Positions 1 to 10,633 of a stretch of 35,436 nt of DNA are shown here, in pieces. Every line of letters starts with the position of its first letter. Positions within the stretch are counted from its first letter, which is position 1. The notes beneath the pieces were generated by a model, which saw only the letters and a program-made list of their open reading frames with translations, was not told the DNA's origin and searched no databases. This DNA comes from Acephala macrosclerotiorum (lineage: Eukaryota > Ascomycota > Leotiomycetes > Helotiales > Mollisiaceae), in NCBI GenBank assembly GCA_014904845.1, contig MU119594.1, positions 1-35,436 of the forward strand, given 5' to 3'. Position numbers and translations under genes: made by a program.

Positions 1-17
1 TACAGTCACCTCGGTTA

Positions 18-441
18 AGTTCCCGTGATTTGCTGTTTTACCACCAAAAGTTACAAGTAACACTTCAAAGTTTACCCACATCTCCACCTAATTACCAGAT
101 ATCTGAGTCGTGGGATCTTTTAATTAGAGCATTGCGCGTATTTCTTCCGATTTTTAATAAAGTAGCGAGAGGTTTCTCGGTAAATTCTGAGCTGGTAATA
201 AGAGGTTGAGTAAAATGATGCAATTCGCTAACAAAATCGCTTAAATATTGCATCCTTTGAGTTTAACACTCCACTTTTCTATTAAGACATTAAATGAAAT
301 ACAATCCGAGGAAGCAATTTAATTAGAATTGTTCGAAATACTTGGGATTTTAATTCTTGTGCATTTTTAAAAGGCGGTTGTTGTGATGCGCAGCGTGGAA
401 TAAGGCGAGTTTTAGTGTAAAAACAGCAAATCACGGGAACA
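18..441. mobile_element. MITE, Tc1/mariner-like, 424 bp
   Basis: The ends are inverted repeats. Bases 19-39 (starting GTTCCCGTGATTTGC) are repeated perfectly as the reverse complement at 420-440, a 21-bp match. A TA dinucleotide lies just outside each end (16-17 and 442-443), the target duplication expected of Tc1/mariner elements. The interior is AT-rich and I found no readable transposase in it, so it appears non-autonomous. Assignment to the superfamily rests only on the TA duplication and could be wrong. Confidence 0.75.
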
Positions 442-729
442 TATAGCTTAGTACTGTAGGACCAATGTTGTATCCTTCTTAATGCCTAGCTTTCTAATGT
501 ACAGCTCGTTCTTGCAATGGAGCGATTCTTGCACGGATGATTATGTGAAGGCGGAAAGTCATTCACATACCAACTAGTGCATTCAACTCACGGGTGAGCT
601 TCTCGACATGCTTACATATATGACTGAGTTCTCAATCACCCACTCCTTCACAAGACTTATATCAATTTCCCATCACCCATTCTCTCTAATTTAAAGAACA
701 TATCTCCTCAAGTCTAAGATACACTAGAA

Positions 730-1316
730 ATGGAAGCATCTCCGGAATACCAAGCCGGCTTTCTAGCCGCCTTCCTTGTAGCAAAACATTCAGCCTCGCT
801 TATTGGGACATTTACTCAAGCAGAAACCGATGCTCTCTTCTCCCAAGCCAAGCACCAATATGAGACTCTTCTTGCTAAGCGCATCCTCCAATATCCATCC
901 GACCAAACCAGAAGCTCTTCCACAAGGAATCCAGAAACATTGTCAGACCAGCTCGCCCTCTACAATTCAGCAAAGACCAGCTTCGAGGCCTAACTTCAAG
1001 TTGCTCAACTCCAAAATGAGGCCGCGATACTGAACCAAGAAGAAACCTCACAAGGAGGCAATAAGCGCAGAGAAACGAGGGCAGCGTGAGAGTGAACGTT
1101 TGGCAACTGAAATAAAGAAAGAAATATCGGAGGTCAGAGGTGGAGCGGAGTCGGCTGGAAGATCAGTTAAGGGGAAAGACGCGTGAGTTGGCCAGGGAGC
1201 AATTGGAGAGAAGATAGGATCAAGAAGCAGAGGTCCAACGCATCTACTTGGAGTGGTTGAAGCAACATGGTTTACTCTAACCTACCACTGACTACTGGCC
1301 GGATAGGTATCAATAA
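730..1316 (+). pseudogene. Decayed coiled-coil protein gene, unknown function
   Basis: An ATG at 730 opens an 87-codon frame (starts MEASPEYQAGFLAAF) that stops at 991-993. The same kind of sequence then continues through several stops and at least two frame changes: a KKPHKEAISAEKRGQRESER-like stretch near 1040-1130, then an RSEVERSRLEDQLRGKTREL-like stretch near 1130-1220, ending in YLEWLKQHGLL and a final stop at 1314-1316. Most of it is rich in Glu, Lys, Arg and Gln in heptad-like spacing, so the ancestor was probably a coiled-coil protein. I do not recognise the family. An intact short gene of 87 codons is the alternative, but the coherent downstream remnants argue for decay. Confidence 0.45.
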
Positions 1317-1840
1317 GGTTTGCAGGTACGGATTCGGACCGCTTGTCAAGTAGAGTATAGCTTGAATGTAATGTATCGTAGGTTTTACATATTTCTTCCT
1401 TTCTAAATTTCCTTGATAGATCGTGAATCGTCTAACGTCCTTCGTGCTATTTCAAATTCATACACTTTCGAGGAGTTATTCAAGTGTTCATTCACGTCCA
1501 ACACTTGATTATCTCACGGTTTCATGCGTGCGAATGCTTATTTACACATTGCTCGATCGTCAACTTATTGTCACAGTTTTTACCATGCTTCCCTCTACAA
1601 GACTTGATCATCAAACGAGAATGCAACAAATAATGAACAACATGAATGCCCGCAGGGAAGCAAAGACAGACTACAAAGTCGTCTACCTCGTTGGATGGAT
1701 CGGGGCACAGCCTCCTTGCTTTCTTAACGAAACTTGGTGCTAGAAATTCGCTCGTTGAATATTGTTTGCGCGGAAGCTAGACGCCGATACATACAAATCA
1801 TTTCAAATGAGCTACAACTAGTGGACTTATTATAATCTTA
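1317..1840. other. Gene-free stretch
   Basis: No convincing gene, RNA or terminal repeat was seen here. A 106-codon open frame at 1423-1743 does not begin with a clear ATG and has no domain I recognise. Confidence 0.5.
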
Positions 1841-2150
1841 CAACTACTCAGTTATCTAAATCAGCTCCGGAATAAACAACGAAGAATCCTAGACGACGCA
1901 AAGCGTCGCTTCGATCGACTAATACAGTAAGAAGAACAGCTTGAAAAGGAGAAGAAATTGAAGGAGACTTTCGGCACATGGGACTCCTTTAAGCAGAAGA
2001 TGGCCCTTGAAAATGTATCGAGGCTAGAAGCTACTATAGCAAAACTTCAAGCCGGGATTGAGAAGAAGGAGGCCGTCACAAGAAAACCTGGGGATCTTGG
2101 GAAAGCCAAGCCGTTTGGGCGTGATGCGGCGAGGCTCCGAGTGAATATAG
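1841..2150 (+). pseudogene. Coiled-coil coding relic
   Basis: The frame reads QLLSYLNQLRNKQRR, then a stop near 1928-1930, then EEQLEKEKKLKETFGTWDSF and a further heptad-like Glu/Lys/Leu-rich stretch to about 2110. There is no ATG at its beginning and the end runs into the 3' end of the gene on the opposite strand, so it looks like a broken piece rather than a gene. It resembles in style, though not in visible sequence, the relic at 730-1316; the two could be parts of one former gene. Function unknown. Confidence 0.35.
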
Positions 2151-2186
2151 GCATGCATGCTCGTGCACTTCTCTCTAAATACATAC

Positions 2187-2947
2187 TCAAGCTTCAACAT
2201 CCAACTCCCACCCCTCAAACCCAACAACCAACCCATCCTTCTCGCTCTCCCTCCCCTCCATAATCGGCGTAGCAGCATAGGCACCAACCCAAACATCTTT
2301 CTCCCCTTCCTCACCCAAATTCTCGTCCCCGAAGAACCATGTAACTTCTCTAATCGGATACCTCTCTCCCTTCTCCCCAATCGTATAAACCCAAAGCGTT
2401 CCTGCTTTGGGATCTTTCTCCATCTCGATCGTGATGGATTTGTCTGCGGTGATTCCGGCTTGGGTTAGGGACCAGTCGGCCCATTTCTCGCAGGCGACGT
2501 GACCGACGAACGGTTCGTTCATGTAGAACTCGATGCCGGCTTTCACCCATTTTAATTCCTCCTCTTTCACTTCACCTCCTACGCCAGGCAGAATCAAAAC
2601 AATACCTCCTTGGTCGTATAACCTCTCCCACTTCGCCTTCACCGTGACTTTAACCCTCTTGAACTTTGCCAACGGCACCTACTTTATCTCATCAGCATCT
2701 ATTCCCTTCAAAACTCTGTTCTCTCACTCAAAACCTATTGTCGAAAGAGACGTTGATATACCTTCTTATAAATAATAGGCGTATTGAAAGTTCGAACCTC
2801 CTTCTCATTCCCAGCAACAGGGTTGGAAGGTTTCCTCCAGACGTCTGTGGGCCCAGTGATAGGTGGTGAGATGGTGAAGCTCGTACTGTTCACTGCTGGG
2901 GCTGCGGCTGAGGAGGGTGGGAAGATTTGAAAAGGTTGGGATGCCAT
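2187..2947 (-). CDS. DUF1349 domain protein (concanavalin A-like fold)
   Basis: The gene has two exons: 2947-2762 and 2678-2187, with an 83-bp intron (2679-2761) that begins GTATAT and ends AAAGTAG. The spliced protein is 225 aa, the usual size for the family. The start chosen is the ATG at 2947, giving MASQPFQIFPPSS; upstream codons in the same frame look like leader. The body shows the DUF1349 signature: KWERLYDQGGIVLILP, KWVKAGIEFYMNEPFVGHVA, EKWADWSL, ITIEMEKD, LWVYTIGEKGERYPIREVTW and WVGAYAATP. Family members adopt a beta-sandwich lectin/glucanase-like fold; their substrate is generally unknown, so no reaction is assigned. No signal peptide is visible, so it is probably cytosolic. It looks intact, unlike most genes in this window. 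Confidence 0.85.
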
Positions 2948-3586
2948 GGCGAAAACGAGTTGCGAATGTAGGTTGGCAGGTGTTTCGATGGGAGAAGTTG
3001 AGGGGTAAGTGCGGGGTATTTTTGAAGTTTCTAAGAGAATATGATGAGTTTGAAAGCTATTGAAGATGTAATCTGGAAAGAATTGAGATGTAAATGACGA
3101 ATGGCTGAGTGCTCGAGGTTTTATATGTGTTTTATGTTGACGAGACAAGAACACTTTGCAATTACCCAATCGAGAGTGGGATGAGGCTCGCGCTCGGGGA
3201 AGTCGGGGCTGGATAGCAAGCTACCTATGCGTATGGATGCCTTTGGTTCTGATAGGGTACGTTCCATGCTCGAGACTTGAGGTGTATTTACTGCGAGTAT
3301 AACTGCGTACGGAAAATCGGGAACGCATCCGCCGAAGGAAAGTACGGTACGTACACGGCCTCGTGACGGATACTGCACGTGATTCGGTCAATACTAGAGG
3401 AGATATTGGGACACCGTGATATTAGAGAGTTAGGTGGCTTTGTTGAAATATTACTTTAGATTTCTGTCTATACGCGAATGTTGAAGATCCCCTCAATCCA
3501 AAACCTAGACAAGACGATCGATCTGTCTATCAAAAACACCAACCATTTTAATATCCCACCTAACACCGAAATTCAAAGTCCTACAA
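2948..3586. other. Upstream region of the DUF1349 gene
   Basis: This spacer should hold the promoter and leader of the minus-strand DUF1349 gene. Short open frames on both strands (for example 3121-3378 minus and 3478-3705 plus) are low-complexity or lack recognisable domains. No repeat or RNA gene was seen. Confidence 0.4.
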
Positions 3587-3966
3587 CTACTCAATATCCT
3601 CATCACTGCCATCAACAGACACTTCCCCCAACCTTGCCAACTTCTCCCAAGTCTCCTCTTCCAACCTATCCAACCTCTTCCAAGCCTCCTTATCAGCATC
3701 ACTAAAATAAACATTCCCACACCCAGGCATCTGCGTCACCCTCCCACTCGCCATAACTACCTCCTTATTCCCCTCCCTCTCCCACTTTCTCTGCATAAGC
3801 CTCGCAATCATCCTACTACTCCCCCTCGCAATCTCCTCTTCACTCAATAACCCCCTCTCCTTCTCCTCAGCTTCAAATTCCCTCACTAACTCCTCGTCGC
3901 AGAGCTCCTGTTCTTTCTCGATCTCGAAGAATGGTTCCGTGTCGTCAGAGTAGGTTTGCACAAGTA
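3587..3966 (-). CDS. Candidate alternative 3' exon, acidic coiled-coil tail
   Basis: An open frame of about 126 codons lies just downstream of the homeobox gene's stop codon, on the same strand. It reads like real protein: TYSDDTEPFFEIEKEQELCD, then EEIARGSSRMIARLMQRKWE, then KEAWKRLDRLEEETWEKLAR and an acidic end. It has no ATG at its beginning (the frame opens with GTG), so it is unlikely to be a gene on its own; the first ATG would give only about 74 residues. A possible intron at 3967-4046 (donor GTATTT, acceptor CAAAAG, 80 bp) would join it in frame to the homeobox protein after TSPL, replacing the last 20 or so residues. Both splice sites are weak, so this is inference. The alternative is a relic of a separate gene. 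Confidence 0.4.
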
Positions 3967-3984
3967 CTTTTGAGAGAACGTGAA

Positions 3985-6900
3985 TCAGAGCAGGTTCTCA
4001 TCTTCGGGGAATGAGACGGCAGATGTAGTGGTAGGAGGAGAAATACCTAGCGGACTGGTTTGGCTTCCGCTTTGGGTTGGCTGGCTGAATTGGAATCCTG
4101 ATTGAGAAGCCATTTTCGTGCTAGCGCGTCTTCGAAGTGGACTTGCGGTTGCAGCGTGGACTCGATAGAGTTCTGCGTAGTCTTGAGCGAGGCCGGGACC
4201 CTTGCTTGGGGAGTGTTTTTGAGAGGTAGGTAAGGTTTGGGACGGAGAGCGTTGATGTGTGGGTGAGTGTAATCGGGGAGAAGGAGCGATAGCTGCTACC
4301 TCTGATGGAATGGTGTCGAGAATGGGGCTCACTGATCCTGGTATCTCGATCCCACCGAGGTCCATGTTCCCGATCTCTTCATCAAACTCAGCGAGTAGAG
4401 CATCGTCGACGGTCGGGAGAGAGCTGGCGAGTGGAGATGCGTTACTGGAGATACCAACCATGGCCTTGAACTTCTGGAGCAGGATTGCTTCGTCTGCACC
4501 AGTGCGGTCCACTCCGAGGATTTCTCTGGCCTTGGCTCGGAGAGCTTCATCATTTGGAACAACTCCTTTGGCCATCTCGGTCTTCACAAAGTCGGTCAAA
4601 CCACTTTCCATCTCTCGTGAGCAGAAAATAGTAGCTGGCTTTGTGTATCGTTGCGACACACTCTTCATGAACTTCTGCGCCGTGGTCGCCTTGATGTTGT
4701 ATGTCTTGTGCTTGATCATAACTGGTACATCTTCCACAAATGCCGCAGATGGATCGGTTGTAGGGCAAAGGTAAGGAGGCGAGAAACCAGATCCTCCCAT
4801 GGCAGGTCTCCAGGATCCAACGTTGAGAGGAAGACCGGGACCTTCTTCTGCGGGAGCAAGACCAACGTCTCGTTTGAAACGGATCATCCATTCCGCGTTG
4901 TCCGCTGCAGTCTGATTCCATGGGTCGTCGTCGTCATAGATGACCCATCGGGCTTGGTTTTGGAGTTCAGCATCTGTTGGAACCTACATAGTATTAGTAC
5001 CAAATCGCTCGGGAGGGGATTATTACTCACATGTTGCATCGGATTGTTAGGAGACATGCACGAAGTCACAAAGCGAGTGAGCTCGCGGACAAGTCGCCCA
5101 TAACAATTTGCATCGTTGAGAAAGTATTTGAGGGGCTGTACTGGGTTCGTGTTTGTCGAAGGCTGATTCTGGACGAGAGCCATGAGTGGCTGGTCAACCG
5201 GTGAGAAAGTTCCTGTTGCGCTGTTTCGACCACTGTTCTGGCCACTATTTTTGGCAGATGAGAAGCCAATGGCAATTTGCTCCAGATCCCAATGACAGTT
5301 GATGGTCTTTGGAGATGGGGCGTTTATACCCGACTCACTCGCCTCGGAAAGAGTAGGTAAGTCCATGCCACTTACTCCATTTTCGTCTTTCGGTGCCAGT
5401 CCATTCTGTCGCTTGAACAAGTGCAACGTTACTGGGTCGTCAGCTGCAGTTTGATTCCATGGATCGTCATTCTTGTACACGGTCAACCGAGCTTGTCTCT
5501 GAATGTCGCTGTCACTTGGCTTGTTACCAAGAGCAAGCTGGAACCGACACCAATCTCTCAGCTCGTGTTCGAGACGAGCAAAGTTATGTATGCTATAGTC
5601 AATGCTCTTGTCGTCTTTCGATCGAATATGCTCCATCGCCATTTCAGAGCTTCGCGGCAGATTCGCTCGTCTTCTGAAATCTCGGAGCCAGCACGTCTCC
5701 GAGCTGACAAGGTACTTGAACCAGCCAACAGCACCCTTGGCCCTGATATTCGAGGTCGCTTCAACGTCTTCCAAGATCTTGGTGCATTCCACTTGCAGCT
5801 CGCGATCGGTTGCTGTTAGTCCAAGCATCTGCTTAGACTTTACAAATGCCATCAACGCTCGTTCCTTGGGACAGCCGATGGTGTGTAGATTTGTCGTGTC
5901 GTGGGGAGCTAGCTGGGTGATTCTGTCGAGTCTTTCTGGCAACGACAACGGATCGAATTTGTCGTGGCATTCTGCGTCATCCTCTGGAAATCCATGAAGC
6001 ATGATCAAATCTCGAAACCACGAAACCTGTGGTACATTGGTTCCAATATGAAATTGATCTGCTCTGCGAATGATGGAGCGAGCTTCCCGAAGCAAATCAG
6101 CGTCGGTCGGAACACCACCTTTAATGACCAGGTCGTGAATGTATTCCACCAGTCCGATCTTGACTAGATCTTCTAATGTCTTTTCATCCTCTGCAGACTC
6201 CTTCGAGGCCTCGTACGGATTCATGCTGTTTCGCTCATCGTGAATGAGATACGGCGGCATTCCGTTCTCAATGATGTCCAAAATCTCAGGTTCGAAACCC
6301 CAGTCTCCCTTCCAGTCAGCCATAGATTTCCCGCCTTTGAAGTGCTCCGCAAGATGATCAGTTCGAATGCTCCAGGTATCCAAGACGATACCACAGAAAC
6401 CACATCGTGAACGAATTTCCGGTGTAACCACTTTCCATGTCTCCATTGAGAAGCTTTGAAATTTGACGTCGTGGACTAGGTTCAAATGCTGGCGGAGGTG
6501 GTCTTTCCGGTAGAAAGTCCTCTCTTCCAAGGATCGTTCCACGCAACTGGAGTAGTTGTGGATCTCGGCGTGATCTTCGGGCGGATTCGGGAGACCACAG
6601 AACACGCATCTGTTGTGGCCATAGTCGATATAGTATTGTTGAGGGCCGCTTGGACAACACACCCACCGCTCGAGCGACAGATGGAGCGATTTCTCGTGCC
6701 TCTGCCAATCGTGTTTGGTTTTGAAAGTCTCTGTGCAGAAAGTACATTGATACGTGCGAACAGGAGTTGTCAGGGCGCTGACAGTCTTGACGGGCTTTGG
6801 TGCTGGTCGACGACGACGTCTTCGACCTCGCTGCCCAAACGAACCAAAAGATCCGAAAGAGCCTCGAGATTTGTGCGAGAAGGCGGAAGCAAAAGAATTA

Positions 6901-8204
6901 CCGCTGGAGTGAGAAGTGCCTAAACTGCTAGTAGAAGAAACATTGTAGAGTGAGTGCTGGGATCCATCATCTGTCTGGCTGTGACCATAGCCCGTATAAG
7001 GACTGTCAAGACCTGAAGAATATGTCGAAGATGTGACAGCCTTGGCAATAGCAGTGATAGCAGCAGGTTCGTTTTCAGGTGGAGAGTGCTTCCATCGTTC
7101 AAGGGGATCCATGTTCTCCAATGCTGGGGTAGCTCGCCTAGGGATGTCCATCGCCATGGCGAAGTTGCCGACATTGGGTGAAACAGATCGTGGTGGCCGA
7201 ACCTTGCCTCTGCGGCGAGCATTGGCTAGCCAATTGGTAATCTGTGTCTTGTTGAGACCGGTGCGTCTTCTAAGATTCTCTTTCTCCTCGTCCGTGGGGT
7301 AAGGATGGCTGTGGTGAGTCGACAGCCAGTCTCGGAGGACCTTGATTGCTTCGCGGGAGAATCTTGCACCAACTTTCGGGTTGTTGTCAAGACTAGCATT
7401 CATGTTTTCATCCGATGACTTGAGGGACATCAGGTTGGATCCGGACCTACTCTGGTGGAATGAATTGGGTCGTGAGTTTGGTTGTGATGATAAATTGCCG
7501 GCTTCCGGAACATCAGCGGGGTTGATGGCGTCCTCCATGCTCCAATCCCCCAAGTCTAATTGAGTAACAAGACTACATGGAGCAGCTGCAGAGACACAAT
7601 TGCCACACGGCAATTGCCCAGTCTGTCCACCCTGGGTGACGACTTGGCACCGGAATCCAAAGTGACGACAGTTATCACAAGGCTCGGCAAGGGGTTGCGA
7701 TTGATACCAGTCGTCGCCTTCGCACTCTGCAACGTCACCGACCATTTGATCAACATCTTGCCCATCTTTACTTGGCGGTAGGACATTAGGATGTGTCAAG
7801 CTGCACGTGCGTGCCAGCGCAACACAGGATGTACATGAGCCCTTCCGGATACCTTCATTAATGATTTTGCAGTGAAGACGCAGGCGAGCACAGTAGGCGC
7901 AGGGCTTGGTGGGTACGTAGCTACCCTCGATCCACCTTTGGAAGTCGGTAAAGTCATCTGGACCCATGGCGGTGGTACCTGGGATTGGATCATGAAGGCC
8001 GAAAGACATGTTCTGGTCCGGGGCTGAGAAGTGTTGAAGAGCCGTGAAGGAGTCCTCATCGTGCTCGGGCTGATTGAAAGCTAGATCGATATCATAGGGG
8101 CCGGATTCGAGATTACTGAAGTCAAAGTCATGCTGGGCCAATGGATGGGCAGCCGCGTCGAAGTTGAAGAATTCGTCCATTTCCTCCTCTTCAATGGTGG
8201 ACAT
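3985..8204 (-). CDS. Homeobox / zinc-finger transcription factor with CENP-B-like repeats
   Basis: The gene has two exons, 8204-5031 and 4983-3985, and a 47-bp intron (4984-5030; GTGAGT donor, ACTAATAC branch site, TATGTAG acceptor), giving 1,390 aa. Domains in order: an acidic N-terminus; two cysteine clusters (C102-C134, spacing C-X2-C-X6-C-X11-C-X2-C-X6-C, and C176-C210, same with X13), matching the Zn2Cys6 pattern but poor in the usual lysines; a TALE homeodomain at about 278-336 with the PYP loop insertion (301-303) and helix 3 W325/N328/R330; an Arg-rich patch near 459-466; C2H2 fingers (C487-H508 and C601-H621 canonical, two irregular ones between). The C-terminal half holds five related 55-75 residue units (about 674-740, 779-850, 880-937, 1036-1102, 1180-1234) with the pattern PTD-x-EL-x5-AR followed by W/F-x-RF and GLP. 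They resemble CENP-B/Tc5-type helix-turn-helix units. The protein should act in the nucleus; targets are unknown. No disabling mutation was seen. Confidence 0.9.
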
Positions 8205-9603
8205 TCAAGGGCGCTGGAACGTACCTAGGATGAGTGATAAGACCGGATGGCCAAAACACAGTGAGACGGATGGCAAAAGCCAAATGTGGGAGTGATAGTG
8301 GGATGCACTCCTTGGTAGATGGGGAGAAATCAAAGAAAAGGCGTGAAGGACGAAGCAGTTTTCGCTGACCGATGCTCAATATACGTGACCCTGCCCCTCG
8401 ATGAGGTCGGGGTGCAGCCCAGTCATCCAGAGATGGCCAGTGCACGCTTGTCAAAAAGATTGACGAGCGCGCCCTTCGCCATCCGCTTGTGTGTGTAGCG
8501 GGTCCGTTATCGTTCCACTGCAATCACCCCCGATTGGCCATGGAACACAAACCTGCTCGACCATGCTTCCACCGCCTTCTCTTGCTGCAAGTGAGAATAG
8601 GTTGCATCCCACTGAGCGCCTCTGTGCATCGAGAAGCCTGACTGGTTGCTCGTCTGGTGGTGATCGTCTGGGATAAAGCTGTTGGTGTCCCCCGCTCTCC
8701 AGTGGTCGGTGTTTGAACCATTCCAGCATGGAGCGAATTGAACCCGATGCTGACCGAGAGAGCACGGTGGTGCCGACATCGCATTGAGCCTGAGGGCACA
8801 TGAACAACTGTCGTTGGAGTGCCGCGGAAATTGATGGGCTTGGCAAGGCAAGGCAAGGGAACGCGCAGCAATATATCAGAGGTAATGCAGAATGCAGGAG
8901 ACGTGATGGTGGTGTTGAGAGGAGAAGGTTCACGCGATATCACGATGTGAGTGGAAGAGAGGTTCCCGGCACGTGATAACGTACCCGCCAGGTTTGGAAA
9001 GGTTATCCATTCCTAGTCATACTTCTCCACGAGATTTGCAAGTGCTTATTCTGGGGAAAAGGTCAGGCTTCAATGCAGCGAGACTCATATGCCATTTATT
9101 TCTCAAAGATAGATATTTTGTCTATCGCGTGTTTGACGCAGCATACTTCGGCCTTGTTCATGCTACGCGCTTCTTGGTTTATTGTATTCTAAGCTTTAGC
9201 TGTTTCGTTTGCGTGCTATCGTTGCTGGCAAGAGATGAGAAGTGGCTCCTCCTTTGATTTTTTTGATGTAGCTTCCTTGTGTAACATTGGAGAACTGCAG
9301 CCTACCAGCCTCATTTGTTCCTACTTCCTCAATGTCGCCTTTTCCCTTCTCTTTCACGTCATCCTCGCGGATGCCTATCTTCCTCTGCAACTCGTCCTCT
9401 ATCGGCAATACGAAGAGCTCTGTTTGGCATGGCGGCCCATCTAAACTTGTCACAAGGTCGTTTTTTCGACTTCAGTCAATACGTAGGAGGGAAGAGCTAT
9501 TGAAGGTCTAAATATCATCCTCAATAGAAACGCTTCCCCGTGATCCTCTGTGTAGTTTTCGAATCTATTTGATTCTCACGAGACGGTGACCCTATACTCG
9601 CAA
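8205..9603. other. Promoter/leader region of the homeobox gene
   Basis: This 1.4-kb spacer separates the 3' end of the dead channel gene from the start of the homeobox gene, both on the minus strand. It probably holds the regulator's promoter and a long leader; a CCTAG at about 8223-8227 on the minus strand could be the acceptor of a leader intron, but no donor was established. Several open frames here (8524-8943 minus, 8973-9257 plus, 9196-9453 minus) have no recognisable domain, and the last two have no ATG start. Confidence 0.4.
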
Positions 9604-10086
9604 CTATAGCCCCGTCATAATAATCGCAAACTCAGACATATCCGGCGGCGGTTTATCAACCTGCACCTTCAACCTCCGATCAAAATATGCCCCCCTATTA
9701 TCAATCACCACATCCCCACTTAACTCTCTCGTCCTCCGAACCTCATTATCACTAACCCCCAACCCATCCCTAGGAATCTAAACGCTCGGCCTCGTCATCC
9801 GTAATGTGGGATGCATGAACGCGACCGAAATCAACATATCGCGTTCCTCAGGATCGAGGTTCTCTAATTCATCGTTCTGCTGCATGATGATCTTTAAAAT
9901 TGGGTCGTCGAGCATTTGTGCTTCGATGTCTTTGCGTCGTGGGAGGAGAGTACTGCCGGTACCAGCTGCTTGGGTCCGGGCTAGTTTCTTTTCGAGATGT
10001 GCGAGACGGGCTTCGTCGAGTGGGCGGTTGACGCGGGCGAGGATGCGCTCGGCGGATTTGGCATCTTCGCGCTGTTGAGCTTGGAT

Positions 10087-10633
10087 CAGTGTTGGCCATA
10101 ATATGAAGAAATATATATTGGGTAATATAGAGTCTCGAGTTATTATCGCGATATGAAGTTATTCATATCGTATCTAATATAATAGGACTGCCATATCATA
10201 TTTATTAGGTAATATATTGCCAATATAACGATATAAACGTTGAAAAGTGCTCAATTCAGCTAATAATTGTTAAATCGATCTCACCGTCGCCCTCTCGCTC
10301 TAAAAGTTCCTTTGCTATATCCTCTATATCTTCAATATCGTCGTCGAGGGCCTCTATAATATTTAACCACGATTTTAAACACTTTATAGCCTAAATAATC
10401 TCAATTCTAAGACGATTCCGACGGTCAAAAATAGTGATTTTAGCGCCAAAAAGGACTTTCGAGCTTTTAATCTCTTTTCCACCTAATATAAACAATATGA
10501 AAAATATGCCAATTTCATTTAATATTGGCAATATGAAGCTGGATCATATCATATTTATCACGATATGACTTCGTCATATCATATTTATTTATTATAATAA
10601 ATAAAATATATTGCCATATTGTGGCCCACACTG
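10087..10633 (-). mobile_element. Non-autonomous hAT element, 547 bp
   Basis: The element is bounded by imperfect terminal inverted repeats of about 28 bp starting CAGTGTTGGCCATAATATG at the left and CAGTGTGGGCCACAATATG (reverse complement) at the right. An exact 8-bp target duplication, GCTTGGAT, flanks it at 10079-10086 and 10634-10641; 8 bp is characteristic of hAT. Inside are three copies of CATATCATATTTAT (10192-10205, 10545-10558, 10575-10588) and short palindromes such as CGATATGAA/TTCATATCG (10149-10170), like the subterminal repeats hAT transposases bind. It sits inside the tail of the channel pseudogene, and removing it with one duplication copy restores that frame. Confidence 0.9.
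10256..10485 (-). pseudogene. hAT transposase C-terminal (dimerisation) remnant
   Basis: The minus strand inside the hAT element reads KVLFGAKITIFDRRNRLRIE, then a stop, then AIKCLKSWLNIIEALDDD and an acidic end with a stop at 10256-10258. The F-GAK...DRRNRL...ALECLKSWL pattern is the C-terminal hAT dimerisation domain (Dimer_Tnp_hAT). The catalytic part and N-terminus are missing, so the element is an internal-deletion derivative of a full hAT transposon and could move only with transposase supplied elsewhere. The single internal stop (TAG for probable CAG) fits RIP. Confidence 0.75.

Noticed and set aside
4259..4774. 171-codon open frame on the plus strand inside the homeobox gene
   Set aside because: It is the antisense of a well-supported coding exon, has no domain, and its length follows from the composition of the opposite strand.
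8524..8943. 139-codon open frame upstream of the homeobox gene
   Set aside because: Two overlapping frames on the same strand are equally open; Ser/Thr/Arg-rich composition without any domain suggests chance.
9196..9453. 85-codon open frame on the minus strand with protein-like composition
   Set aside because: It opens with GTG rather than ATG, shows no known domain and no splice context.
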